From Thermoplasmata archaeon (lineage in GTDB: Archaea > Thermoplasmatota > Thermoplasmata > Lutacidiplasmatales > SKW197), in NCBI GenBank assembly GCA_038874435.1, contig JAVZCK010000003.1, positions 1 to 64,000 of the forward strand: DNA of 64,000 nt, read 5' to 3'. The translations under genes and the position numbers were made by a program. Under the pieces are notes generated by a model, which saw only the letters and a program-made list of their open reading frames with translations, did not search any database and had not been told where the DNA came from. Shown here piece after piece: positions 8,899-17,803 of the stretch (positions are counted from its first letter, which is position 1; each line of letters opens with the position of its first letter).

Positions 8899-9217
8899 AA
8901 ACCTCTTTCCCCAAATTTTTTAATTTTTAATTTTTGTTTTTGTGGGATTTCTTGTAGCTGTGTTTCTAATCGTTTTCCTTGCATGAGTGTGGTAAGTGCG
9001 ATAAAAGTTTCAAAGAAGACAGTAATGGATTAGAAGGAGCAAGAGGAGTACAAGGCCCTTACATTGCGACTTCAGAACTGTAAATGGATGGTTGTTTGAC
9101 AGGCATATATAGTGGTGTGCCTCTTTGTGCACTTCTGAAAGCTATACATCTCATATGTGCACATAGATAGAGAAAAAATGGTTACGCAACAAAAGGTGGA
9201 AGAAGAATAATAGGTTT
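8899..9217. other. Intergenic region with T-rich terminator and no supported gene
   Basis: Convergent-gene spacer of 319 nt. Its first 45 nt hold repeated T-tracts (about 8916-8941), a typical archaeal terminator for the upstream plus-strand receptor gene. A TATA-like gcatatatag occurs near 9102-9112, but downstream there is only a ten-codon reading frame (ATG at 9178) that I do not consider real. No RNA structure was recognised. Confidence 0.5.
8911..8943 (+). terminator. Poly-T terminator after the giant receptor gene
   Basis: Three successive T-runs broken by single A or G residues begin about 18 nt after the stop codon. Archaeal RNA polymerase terminates at such U-tracts without needing a hairpin. 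Confidence 0.6.
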
Positions 9218-10933
9218 CTATTGGAGTATGACCCAGAACTCTCCACCTCTAAAGTAAATCCCTGCCCATTTTTCATTACCTATGAGGACCAAATCCTTAA
9301 CTCCAAACAATTGTCCGATGAGGGCAGTATCAACTACCTCAGAGGATGTTGTGGGTGCAGCATAAACTTTAGCGTATTTTCCAGAAACGATATAGTAACT
9401 AGCACTGCTTATTACCGATAAGGAAGAAGAAATCACCCAGCCAGGCCTTTCATCATACCATATTTTATACCATGTCTCTCCATTAAATATAACAGTCTCT
9501 GTAGCGATATAAATCTGACCTGAATAGACAGTCCCTATTTTCGGAAATGCCGTAGAAGGCCCTGAGCGAACATTCAAACTTGAGGTGACAATTTTGATGT
9601 ATTTTGGAGTAGTAGTACCTTGTGGCTCTATATGATAGAAGTTATATCTGGTGAAGAAACTCATGTAGTAGTCCCATGGATAGTGGTATCTGTTGTTCGT
9701 ATGGGCGTTTACCTTTGCATTTGCACCGCTACCTTCCACAATGGTGAGTGTGTGAATCCAGTGGTCTCCATCTGCATCTCCGATTAAAATGATATCTCCA
9801 ACAGTCATGTAGCTTGGGATTGTGCCATTCCATTTTCCATCCTGGCCTTTTACGATGTAGGAAAATTTTACATTTTCCTGTTTAATCAAATGTGTGTGAA
9901 GGTTGTCCACAAAGGGAATAGTACCATGAGGGTCGGCGCCAATGACCCCATGACCTTTTCCGTCAGTACCTTTCCATATACTTAAACCGCCAGAGATTTG
10001 GGACTGGCTGCCGAAATTTGCGCAGTCTCCACCTTGCCCTGAATAATCTGCATAATCTGGGTTGTAATTGTTCCAATAGAGGTCTGAGTAGGCAGCAGTT
10101 CGCTCCCGCAGATATTTCTCAACAACAGGCAGTTGTTTTGGAGTATTCACACTAATGTAAGCGGTAAGTGAGTAGCTGCCAGAACCAGAATATCTTTCAA
10201 CCAGGATGTAGTAAGTGCCAGAAGGATTACTTATTGCAATATTTTCATTTGAAGTTTTTCCATTACTCTTGTAATCGTATGCGCTTCTAGTGGGTTTCTG
10301 ACCTTTCTTCACGAACAGGTCGAAATCTGCGTTCGCAGGACCAGTTAATAGGATTCTCAGCCCTGTGCCTGAGCTAACAGTAATTTTGTAGTAAGATTTA
10401 GGATTTGCTGCATCTAGATTGCTAGTTTTTCCCATTCCACTGGTAAGTTCAATTACATCGCTATTGTTATTGCCCGCGTTTTCACCACCACTGCATCCTT
10501 CTACAGTTGCAGTGATAGTGTAACTTCCAGAGCCCTTGTAGGAATAAACCATTGCGTAGTATGTTCCATATGGATTGTTTACGCTCACCTGTTCATCACT
10601 TGAGCTTGTATAACCCCTTGCAAGATAACTTGAGGTTGTTGGCTTTGCGTCTTTCTGAATGTAGAGGTCAAAATCAATGCTCCCACCATTTGGTCCATCA
10701 GTTTTCACAATCAGCTTGCTCCCGCTGTTTACAACAATTTTGTAATAGTCCTTCTTTCCAGCCCCGCTTAAATTTCCGCTCAAAGTGGAATTAATCGCAA
10801 GGTCTGTTTCCACATCATCTGCACTTCCCATCCTTACACTCACGATTGTGAACAACATGCTGATAATCAGCATGGCTATCACTGCACTCGCCACACCCGC
10901 TACCATTCTGCCTTTTCTTTTCTTCGGCTCCAT
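9218..10933 (-). CDS. Secreted amidase_6-type cysteine hydrolase with two PPC and C-terminal SH3b domains
   Basis: A secreted hydrolase of about 571 residues. After a basic start, one hydrophobic helix (about 10-32) acts as signal or anchor. Two pre-peptidase C-terminal (PPC) beta-sandwiches follow (about 45-145 and 160-262; each has a DLYIQK or DLFVKK strand and a GSGSYxxTA end). The catalytic part (about 272-435) looks like the amidase_6 family: GGDCANFGSQ supplies the nucleophile Cys, HWIHTLTIVEG the His, and NAHTNNRYHYPW the third polar residue. The C-terminus holds an SH3b repeat (SLNVRSGPST, IGTVYSGQ) and a more divergent second one. Such proteins in bacteria act on peptides or cell-wall amides. 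ATG 10933 has GGGGTG upstream and is preferred to GTG 10942. Substrate is unknown; since archaea lack murein, bacterial wall debris is a possible target. Confidence 0.8.
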   Translation of the reverse strand: MEPKKRKGRMVAGVASAVIAMLIISMLFTIVSVRMGSADDVETDLAINSTLSGNLSGAGKKDYYKIVVNSGSKLIVKTDGPNGGSIDFDLYIQKDAKPTTSSYLARGYTSSSDEQVSVNNPYGTYYAMVYSYKGSGSYTITATVEGCSGGENAGNNNSDVIELTSGMGKTSNLDAANPKSYYKITVSSGTGLRILLTGPANADFDLFVKKGQKPTRSAYDYKSNGKTSNENIAISNPSGTYYILVERYSGSGSYSLTAYISVNTPKQLPVVEKYLRERTAAYSDLYWNNYNPDYADYSGQGGDCANFGSQSQISGGLSIWKGTDGKGHGVIGADPHGTIPFVDNLHTHLIKQENVKFSYIVKGQDGKWNGTIPSYMTVGDIILIGDADGDHWIHTLTIVEGSGANAKVNAHTNNRYHYPWDYYMSFFTRYNFYHIEPQGTTTPKYIKIVTSSLNVRSGPSTAFPKIGTVYSGQIYIATETVIFNGETWYKIWYDERPGWVISSSLSVISSASYYIVSGKYAKVYAAPTTSSEVVDTALIGQLFGVKDLVLIGNEKWAGIYFRGGEFWVILQ

Positions 10934-10947
10934 TTTTAACACCCCAA

Positions 10948-11012
10948 TATAGTTAACAATATGGAAAGGAAATATATAAGTGTTTTGTTGATTAACTACT
11001 AATTATAGTTAA
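10948..11012 (-). promoter_or_regulatory. Promoter of the secreted amidase gene with flanking TAGTTAA boxes
   Basis: Read on the minus strand, a TATA box (cttatatatt, about 10969-10979) lies about 40 nt before the ATG. Three copies of TAGTTAA or its complement surround it: 10950-10956 near the expected transcription start, and an inverted pair at 10992-10998 and 11006-11012 (7-bp arms, 7-bp spacer) just upstream of the TATA box. The arrangement suggests a regulator binding both sides of the promoter. Confidence 0.45.
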
Positions 11013-11094
11013 TTCACTTCAAAAGCGTGCCCCCTTTATCTGTGGACATGATGGAATCCCAAACCTTTATTTCCACGAGACCTTTTATAGGTTG

Positions 11095-12798
11095 ATGAAT
11101 CCGCTACAACTGTTCAGAGGAGAAATTGCTAGGGTGATAGGTGCAGTCATAGGACATGACATGCACATCCAAATAGACGAGCCCCCAGAGGGATACGGAG
11201 ATTTTTGTGTGAAATGCTTCCAGTTTAGCAAAAAACTCAGTAGATCTCCGGAAGAAATAGCTAAAGAATTTGCGACCCGATTTAGCAGTAACCCAATGTT
11301 TAAAAATGTGGAGGCAAAAGGCGGTTATCTCAACTTTTATGTAAATCAGAATGAGCTTACAAGAATTGTGCTGGAAATGGTGCTGGAGGAAAGGGAGGAA
11401 TATGGAAATGGGAACAAAAAAGGCAGTATAATCGTGGAACACACAAGTGCAAATCCCACAGGACCTTTGCATGTAGGCAGAGGCAGAAACCCAATAATTG
11501 GTGATACACTGGCTAGAATTCTCCGTGCTCTCGGCTACAATGTTAAAACCGAGTATTATGTAGATGATATGGGAAGACAGCTAGCCATTCTTGCTTGGGC
11601 ATACAAGAAATATGGAGTTGAAGCGGTGAAGTCATCAAGAGAAAAAGAGGACCACGTGTTTGTTGAACTCTATAGGAAAGGAAACGAAATGTTTGAGAAA
11701 GATGAGCAGGCAAGGCGAGAAATTGAGGAAACAATTAGACAGATAGAACATGGCAATAGAGAAGTGATTGCCTCTCAGCGAAGAATTGCAGAGCAATGCA
11801 TGAAGGGTATAATTTCTACATTGGCGCAATGTAACATCCACATAGATAACTTTGTGTATGAGTCAGAATTTCTGCTTGACGGTAGCGTTTACGAAGTCAT
11901 GGAAAAGTTGAAAAAATCGGAGCATGCAGGATGTGAAAACGGCGCTTATTTCATAGACCTTGCATCCTTCGGTTTTCACGGCAAAGACAGTAAGTTTTTC
12001 TTTACAAGAAGTGATGGCACCTCTCTTTATACGACAAGAGATATTGCCTACCATATAAATAAATTATCAAGATGCGATGTGGCAATCAATATTTTAGGCG
12101 AAGACCATAAGCTTCAGGCTAGAATGGTTGCAATATCTTTAGGTGAGATTGGCTTTGAGAAAAAGCCAGAGGTTTTATTTTATTCGTTTGTGTCTTTGCC
12201 GGAGGGGAAAATGTCCACAAGAGCGGGTAGGGTTGTATATCTTGACGACCTGATTGATGAGGCGATTGCTAAAGCAAGAGAGGAGATTCTTAAGAGAGGA
12301 AGAGAAAATAAGGTAGATGTGGAGAAGGTGGCGGTCTCAGTAGCGATTGGTGCGATTAGGTTTAACATTGTGAAAATTCAGCCAGAGAAACAAATTGTCT
12401 TTAGATGGGAGGAAGCGCTCAATTTTGAGGGCAATTCCGCACCTTTTGTCCAGTATGCTCATGCGAGAGCAGCAAGCATTCTCAGAAATGGAAATGTTGA
12501 TGTCAGTAAGATTTCATACAACGTTGAGCACCTCCACACTCCAGAAGAGATTGCATTGATTAAGGTGTTAGCGAAGTTCCCAGATGTTGTAGAGATTGCA
12601 GGAGAGCAGAGAAAAGTTTACCTTATTCCACAGTACCTTCATAAGCTAGCTGAAACATTCAATACATTTTATAGATATGTACCTGTCCTAAATGCTGGTG
12701 AAGAGCGGGAAACTAGAATCGCTCTGGTGTATGCAACCAAATGTGTGCTTGCTAAGGGTCTGAGATTGCTAGGGATTGACGCGTTAGAGGAGATGTGA
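11095..12798 (+). CDS. argS: Arginyl-tRNA synthetase
   Basis: Class I aminoacyl-tRNA synthetase that charges tRNA-Arg. The N-terminal additional domain (about 1-100) is followed by the catalytic core with the HIGH-like motif in TSANPTGPLHVGRGRN near residue 120-130 and the second nucleotide-binding motif as LPEGKMSTRAGRVV near residue 370 (KMS retained). The C-terminal helical domain that recognises the anticodon arm (NSAPFVQYAHARAASILRN) and the family's terminal LRLLGI are intact. Length of 567 residues is normal. An upstream TATA box (ctttattt, about 11063-11070) places the expected transcript start close to the ATG, suggesting a leaderless message. Its stop is 2 nt before the start of the HTH-Nudix gene. 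Confidence 0.96.
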   Translation: MNPLQLFRGEIARVIGAVIGHDMHIQIDEPPEGYGDFCVKCFQFSKKLSRSPEEIAKEFATRFSSNPMFKNVEAKGGYLNFYVNQNELTRIVLEMVLEEREEYGNGNKKGSIIVEHTSANPTGPLHVGRGRNPIIGDTLARILRALGYNVKTEYYVDDMGRQLAILAWAYKKYGVEAVKSSREKEDHVFVELYRKGNEMFEKDEQARREIEETIRQIEHGNREVIASQRRIAEQCMKGIISTLAQCNIHIDNFVYESEFLLDGSVYEVMEKLKKSEHAGCENGAYFIDLASFGFHGKDSKFFFTRSDGTSLYTTRDIAYHINKLSRCDVAINILGEDHKLQARMVAISLGEIGFEKKPEVLFYSFVSLPEGKMSTRAGRVVYLDDLIDEAIAKAREEILKRGRENKVDVEKVAVSVAIGAIRFNIVKIQPEKQIVFRWEEALNFEGNSAPFVQYAHARAASILRNGNVDVSKISYNVEHLHTPEEIALIKVLAKFPDVVEIAGEQRKVYLIPQYLHKLAETFNTFYRYVPVLNAGEERETRIALVYATKCVLAKGLRLLGIDALEEM

Positions 12799-12800
12799 AA

Positions 12801-13532
12801 ATGTACACGACAGATGTTAAGGTTTATTTGAAGAGAGGTGAGAAATTTATTCTCAGTGAAGGAAGATATACCATTCTCAGAGCCATTGCAGAAACTGGCT
12901 CTCTTTCTAAGGCCTCAGCAAAACTTGGAATGTCCTACAGGTATCTTTGGGGTGTTGTCAGAAAAATAGAGGATGCATGTGGCGAAAAAGTTGTGGTGAG
13001 AGAAAGAGGAGGAAAAAGAGGAGGTGCTGCGTGGCTTACGCCAAGTGGCAAGGAGATGCTCGAAATGTTCGAACGTGAGAATAGCACAATAAAAAATTAT
13101 GCAAAATACAAGCATCAGCGCAAGCCCTTGCTAACCGCGGATGGAGTGCTTATTAAGCATGACAAAATTTTGCTTATCCGGAGAAAGAATGAGCCCTGGA
13201 AAGGAATGTATGCATTGCCTGGTGGTTTTGTAGAGTATGGTGAAACGGTTGAACAGACGGTTTTGAGAGAAGTTCAGGAGGAAACAGGTCTCCAGGCCAA
13301 AATTTTAGGGATTGTAGGTATTTACTCTGCACCAAATCGAGACCCAAGAGGACACATAATCACTGTTGCTTATCTTCTTGATACACCACGGCTCGAAAAT
13401 GCAAGAGCAGGCGATGATGCTGCAGCTGTAAAAATTTTTGAGCTTGAAAAGTTACCCCCTCTCGCCTCAGATCATCAAAAGATTGTTAGCGATGCAATTG
13501 AGATTGTGAAAAAGCAGAGAAGAAGTGTGTAA
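12801..13532 (+). CDS. ModE-like HTH domain fused to a Nudix hydrolase domain
   Basis: A two-domain fusion of 243 residues. Residues about 1-95 resemble the DNA-binding domain of ModE/LysR-type regulators (GRYTILRAIAETGSLSKASA, then MSYRYLWGVVRKIE, and RGGKRGGAAWLTPSGKEML), normally found alone in archaea as a molybdate-type regulator. Residues about 110-240 are a complete Nudix domain with an intact catalytic box: GGFVEYGE, then REVQEETGL, i.e. the Gx5Ex7REUXEExGU pattern, followed by a GxxxPxxDPRGH segment that resembles ADP-ribose pyrophosphatases. Unlike NrtR regulators the HTH is N-terminal and the Nudix box looks catalytically competent. ATG at 12801 has GAGGAG 8 nt upstream; a GTG at 12795 overlaps the argS stop. 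It may be a metabolite-sensing repressor or a bifunctional enzyme. Confidence 0.8.
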   Translation: MYTTDVKVYLKRGEKFILSEGRYTILRAIAETGSLSKASAKLGMSYRYLWGVVRKIEDACGEKVVVRERGGKRGGAAWLTPSGKEMLEMFERENSTIKNYAKYKHQRKPLLTADGVLIKHDKILLIRRKNEPWKGMYALPGGFVEYGETVEQTVLREVQEETGLQAKILGIVGIYSAPNRDPRGHIITVAYLLDTPRLENARAGDDAAAVKIFELEKLPPLASDHQKIVSDAIEIVKKQRRSV

Positions 13533-13554
13533 TTGGGAGAATGAGATAAACAAT

Positions 13555-13594
13555 GTTTATATATTTCTAATGGATTATACCATGCTGTGAGACA
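13555..13594 (+). promoter_or_regulatory. TATA promoter of the 831-residue surface protein gene
   Basis: A clear TTTATATATT box at about 13557-13566 lies some 30 nt before the ATG at 13595, so transcription should start within a few bases of the start codon. Confidence 0.6.
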
Positions 13595-16090
13595 ATGAAA
13601 AAATCTATGGTAGTATGTATGGTCATGTTAGTTTGTGCAGTGATATCAGTGCCCACAAACACAGTGTCTGGGAGTGGTTTTTCAAGCGTAGCGATTACAA
13701 CGGACAAGAGTAGTTATTTTGCAGGTGAGATAATGCATCTTACCGTGGTCGGCACCGACAGTGATACGAATCCAAATGATAATTACATTGATGTCTATAT
13801 CTATGTAATAAATTCTACAAGTTACATAGAAATTTTTGCAGATACAGGAATTCGAGTATCTCATACATGGAACCAGAACATAGAGATTCCATCCCATGCA
13901 AATGGTACTGGCTACATCTATGTGCTTGATACGAACACCTCAAATATGCTAGGATTCAAGACATTCTCTGTTACTGGTGGAGGTGTGGTAAGTGGGCGTC
14001 TCACTCTCCAGCAGAGTATTTACACGAAATCGCTAACATTTGTACCTGGAGAGACCCTCCACATTTCAATCCATGATTGCACGCCGTTTGGGAATTACAC
14101 ACTAAAAATCATGCTTGGAACCACTCTGAAATATGAAAGAAACCTTACGGTGGATGCAAATGGGAATTACTTTTTGAACTACACAATACCTGAAAATGCA
14201 CCGGATTCTCCGAGGCCAGACGGCACGAGATACAGCGTAGAACTTTACAATGGAACCACACGTATAGATAGAATAAGGTACGATGTCAAACTGTACGAAA
14301 TTTACGCAGCCTCACAAAGAAACGTTTACATTCCAGGCGAGGTTGTGGTAATTAAATATGCAGTTCTCTATCTTAAGAATTCCACGCCTGTTGCTGACGA
14401 CCTCTTTGGAACATGGTATGTGCTCACTCCATCTGGCACCACACTACAACAGCCCAGCACATTTAGAAAATCAATTGGTGAGTTTTCGTTTAGCCTTGGT
14501 AATGCTGCGGACCTCGGTTATTATAACATTGTAACTTATTACAACGATTCTGCTACGGCCACTGAGCCAGATAGATGGGATATGGACACAACCTCAATTT
14601 ATTGTGGTAATCTCGGAGTTTATATTTACTCACCTTTCAATGGTAATTTTGCCCAAGCTGGAGAGATTATCACAATCAGTTTAAAAACCTATGTAGCAAG
14701 AAGCACTACAGGAACAGATATGGGTAATCTTCCAGAGGTTAGCATTAAATTAAGTATAAAGAAGGGCGATGAAACAATCATTACAAAGAATTTTGTTACT
14801 GACTATAGTGGATACATGACTTACAACTGGCAGATACCAGAGACAATGCCAGAAGGTACAATTCTGGAGTTTAACATCACTGCATCTAAAGAGGATGCAA
14901 TGGTTTCAAAATCTGTAGTTCTCACAGTTACGAGATCGGTTACCCAGGGAATTCTTGCAGTGCTAGAATTTAACAAACAGAGTTATCTTACTGGGGACAA
15001 TATCTCCCTTCATGTGACAGCAACATACAAGGACGGAAGTTCCGGCAATTTTTCGTATGTCTATTGTGTATATAGGGATGCAGCTGGAACAAACCTCATG
15101 GCAATGAGCACATCAAATTCTCCAGATTACACATACACACCTCCTGCTAACTTCTACGGCACTCTATGGTACTATGTACGGATTGCAGATAATCTGGGGA
15201 ACTCTACCCAGATTACCAAGGGAGTGAGTGTTGACTACGCCACCATCCTGCTCTCTGCTGATAGAACAATGTACCTGCCTGGTGAAACTCTCTACTTCTC
15301 CTATGAAATTCTCTCTAACATGATGAAAAATCCAGAATGTTTTGTAACTCTGACAGATAACCAGGGTAAAACCATAGAAAACAAACGCGTAGGAAACGGA
15401 AGCTTTGAAATCCAGATACCTCAAAGGCCTGCTGACCAGTATACAATCACAATTGTAGCTCAAGAAGATGGATTTGCTGCTACGGATTACCTTACAATTA
15501 CTAGATATTCCGGCTATGAATTTACGGTCTCTATTTCTCCTTCTGCGTACACCACAAATGTTTACAAGCCAGGGGAAACAATATATCTCACATACACACT
15601 GAGGCCACGAGATAACTCACCGCTACCTCAATCAATCAAAATTTCTGTGAGCATATACTCAACCCAATCCGATGCAAAGATAATTGAAACAAAGGAAATG
15701 AGTGGAACAATTGCTTACACAATACCTTCAAATCTTGAAAGAGGGACATACATGCTTTTAGTTACATGCCAAGTGAATTCTACATATTCTGGGACATTTT
15801 ACAGTTGGAGCACAGTGTCAATTGTCAAAGAGCCATCTGCCGCGGACCTCAATATCGGTGGCTTAAGGGCAATGGACTTGATACTGCTCATTCTTGTCAT
15901 TATCACACTGGTACTTACAATTCTGTTCTTTGTATTGCTTTATAGACGTCTTACAACAACAACTTTCAAGCGGGAGCAGTATCCAACACAAAATGCACAG
16001 AGCCAGCAACAAACCCAAAACTCACAATCTGCACAGAATATCCAACGCCAGCCTCCGAGCTCTTCCCAACAAAACCAGCCAAGATTGTAA
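13595..16090 (+). CDS. Surface protein with repeated beta-sandwich domains, C-terminal membrane anchor and Gln-rich cytoplasmic tail
   Basis: Unidentified secreted protein of 831 residues. Residues 1-27 form a signal peptide. The ectodomain consists of repeated beta-rich modules that often begin with a DKSSYFAGE- or ADRTMYLPGE-like phrase (about residues 34, 150, 240, 345, 455, 550 and 650), a pattern typical of MG2/Ig-like macroglobulin strands. There are many N-glycosylation sequons. A transmembrane helix sits at about 762-788 (LILLILVIITLVLTILFFVL), followed by RR and a 40-residue cytoplasmic tail very rich in Gln, Ser and Asn. Function is unknown; structure suggests a cell-surface adhesin or S-layer-associated protein. 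A T-rich stretch after the stop should terminate transcription. Confidence 0.75.
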   Translation: MKKSMVVCMVMLVCAVISVPTNTVSGSGFSSVAITTDKSSYFAGEIMHLTVVGTDSDTNPNDNYIDVYIYVINSTSYIEIFADTGIRVSHTWNQNIEIPSHANGTGYIYVLDTNTSNMLGFKTFSVTGGGVVSGRLTLQQSIYTKSLTFVPGETLHISIHDCTPFGNYTLKIMLGTTLKYERNLTVDANGNYFLNYTIPENAPDSPRPDGTRYSVELYNGTTRIDRIRYDVKLYEIYAASQRNVYIPGEVVVIKYAVLYLKNSTPVADDLFGTWYVLTPSGTTLQQPSTFRKSIGEFSFSLGNAADLGYYNIVTYYNDSATATEPDRWDMDTTSIYCGNLGVYIYSPFNGNFAQAGEIITISLKTYVARSTTGTDMGNLPEVSIKLSIKKGDETIITKNFVTDYSGYMTYNWQIPETMPEGTILEFNITASKEDAMVSKSVVLTVTRSVTQGILAVLEFNKQSYLTGDNISLHVTATYKDGSSGNFSYVYCVYRDAAGTNLMAMSTSNSPDYTYTPPANFYGTLWYYVRIADNLGNSTQITKGVSVDYATILLSADRTMYLPGETLYFSYEILSNMMKNPECFVTLTDNQGKTIENKRVGNGSFEIQIPQRPADQYTITIVAQEDGFAATDYLTITRYSGYEFTVSISPSAYTTNVYKPGETIYLTYTLRPRDNSPLPQSIKISVSIYSTQSDAKIIETKEMSGTIAYTIPSNLERGTYMLLVTCQVNSTYSGTFYSWSTVSIVKEPSAADLNIGGLRAMDLILLILVIITLVLTILFFVLLYRRLTTTTFKREQYPTQNAQSQQQTQNSQSAQNIQRQPPSSSQQNQPRL

Positions 16091-16140
16091 ATTTTTTAAT
16101 AATCTTTAAATTATTTTATTATTTTTGTATTTTATTTAAT
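16089..16140 (+). terminator. T-rich terminator
   Basis: AT-rich stretch containing several T-runs of four to six directly after the stop codon of the surface protein gene, typical of archaeal U-tract termination. Confidence 0.45.
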
Positions 16141-16233
16141 AGTAAGTATAGTTTAGTAACAAACATCTAATACGAATTCAGTCAGATGATATGAAACACA
16201 AAGTATTTATTCATTTTTTGCATTCTCTTCCTG

Positions 16234-16572
16234 ATGACAGATACTACATTCCTCATCCTCACGGTGATGGTCGTACTGGCTTTTGTGCTCTTGCTCCTGT
16301 TTTGGCTCACTAAAATTATGCTGGGAAGAAGAAAAGAACCAGTAGAAACGGAATCGTACACTAAAGATAAGGCCTACAATGCCCTTAAATTTACTGAGAA
16401 AATTATTGAAGCCAGTAATGTCAAATACGATGTGAAAAGGGAGTGCTACGAGAAACTGAGGTCAGCGAAAAGTGCGTATGAGCGGGGCCAGTACACAATT
16501 GCAATTGAACTCACAGACGACATAAAAAGCAGGATAAGGGGGAGTATGGGTGGAGCTCGGAATAGTGGGTAA
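16234..16572 (+). CDS. Small membrane-anchored helical protein upstream of the YchF-like GTPase
   Basis: A 112-residue protein of unknown function. The N-terminal 28 residues form one strong transmembrane helix (FLILTVMVVLAFVLLLLFWL) followed by GRRK, giving a cytoplasmic soluble part. The remainder is helical and amphipathic (ALKFTEKIIEASNVKYD, then EKLRSAKSAYERGQYTIAIE), resembling a single TPR-like hairpin. The ATG lies about 27 nt after an AT-rich box (aagtatttatt), consistent with a leaderless mRNA. The downstream GTPase gene starts inside its last 23 nt, so the two are almost certainly co-translated. Confidence 0.65.
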   Translation: MTDTTFLILTVMVVLAFVLLLLFWLTKIMLGRRKEPVETESYTKDKAYNALKFTEKIIEASNVKYDVKRECYEKLRSAKSAYERGQYTIAIELTDDIKSRIRGSMGGARNSG

Positions 16573-17743
16573 GCCCAATGTCGGGAAGAGCACATTCTTT
16601 GCTGCGGCCACACTTGCAAGTGCACAGATTGCAAGCTACCCTTTCACCACAATCGAGCCAAACATGGGGGTTGCGTATGTGCGTGCCAAATGCCCCCATG
16701 TTGAGCTCAATGTTCAGTGCAATCCTAAAAATTCGCTCTGCGTGGATGGCACACGGCTTGTGCCAGTAAAAATGATTGATGTTGCTGGGCTTGTCCCTGA
16801 TGCCCACAAGGGCAAGGGGCTGGGAAACAAGTTCCTGGATGACCTTCGACAGGCAGATTGTCTGATACATATAGTTGATGCCAGTGGTTCCACAACATGC
16901 GATGGGAACCTCTGCAATGTAGGTGAGCATAACCCTATAGAGGATGTGCAATTTCTGGAAAAGGAAATTTATTACTGGCTTGCTGGAATTCTGATGAAGG
17001 ACTGGGAGAGGAGGGCAAGAGGAATTGAAATTTCTGGTGGAAAGCTGGAAGACATGCTTTCAGAGAAACTTGCAGGTCTCGGAATAACCCAGAAACACAT
17101 CATTGCTGCCCTGCATACAGCACCAGTCGATGTTTCAAAGCCCAGCAAGTGGAGGGAAGAGGAATTTGTTGCATTTTCAAAAGTTCTGATTAAAATTTCG
17201 AAGCCAATAATCATTGCTGCAAATAAGGCGGACATAGCTCCAGAGGAACATCTGAAAAAACTTCTCTCTTTAAAAGATTACATTGTTATTCCTACTATGG
17301 CGGACTATGAGTTGGCATTACGAAGGGCTGCGAAGGCGGGAGTGATAAGATACACGCCTGGTGATATGGAATTTGAGATTTTGAAGCCGGAAAGCTTGAA
17401 TGAAGCCCAGAAAAAGGGACTTGAAAAAATCAGCATTGCACTAAAAAAATTTGGAGGTACAGGTGTGCAGAAGTGCATTGAAACTGCCGTATTCAAGTTA
17501 CTGGACAGAATTGTGGTATATCCAGTTGAGGATGAAAATCATTTCAGGGATAAGGAAGGAAGGGTGCTTCCTGATGCATTTCTAATGCCCAAGGAGAGCA
17601 CTGCAAGAGATTTAGCTTACAAAGTGCATACTGACCTTGGGAAAAATTTCATAAGAGCGATTAACGCCAGAACAAAGATGGTGCTTGGCTCCGACTATGT
17701 GCTAAGAGATGGGGATATAATTAAAATTGTTGCGAAGGTTTAA
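16550..17743 (+). CDS. YchF/Obg-related GTPase with TGS domain (archaeal COG0012 type)
   Basis: Translation-associated P-loop NTPase of 397 residues. G1 is GKPNVGKSTFF at residues 7-17, G3 is DVAGLVPDAHKGKGLG, and G4 is NKAD (in AANKADIAPEE). A helical insert follows G3 and the C-terminal 80 residues are a TGS domain (VYPVEDENHFRDKEGRVL, and ending DYVLRDGDIIKI). Bacterial YchF and human OLA1 have a degenerate G4 (NxxE) and prefer ATP; the NKxD here predicts GTP specificity, as in the DRG/Obg branch and archaeal homologues. Start GTG 16550 has GGGGGAG upstream. Expected to bind ribosomes; precise role unknown. Confidence 0.88.
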   Translation: MELGIVGKPNVGKSTFFAAATLASAQIASYPFTTIEPNMGVAYVRAKCPHVELNVQCNPKNSLCVDGTRLVPVKMIDVAGLVPDAHKGKGLGNKFLDDLRQADCLIHIVDASGSTTCDGNLCNVGEHNPIEDVQFLEKEIYYWLAGILMKDWERRARGIEISGGKLEDMLSEKLAGLGITQKHIIAALHTAPVDVSKPSKWREEEFVAFSKVLIKISKPIIIAANKADIAPEEHLKKLLSLKDYIVIPTMADYELALRRAAKAGVIRYTPGDMEFEILKPESLNEAQKKGLEKISIALKKFGGTGVQKCIETAVFKLLDRIVVYPVEDENHFRDKEGRVLPDAFLMPKESTARDLAYKVHTDLGKNFIRAINARTKMVLGSDYVLRDGDIIKIVAKV

Positions 17744-17803
17744 AGCTAAAATTAAATATCTACTGTGGTTATGGGGCCAATAACTCTTATGCAGAAATGG
17801 CAT

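Noticed and set aside
9178-9210. Ten-codon reading frame in the 319-bp spacer after the receptor gene
   Set aside because: Too short and without a ribosome binding site.
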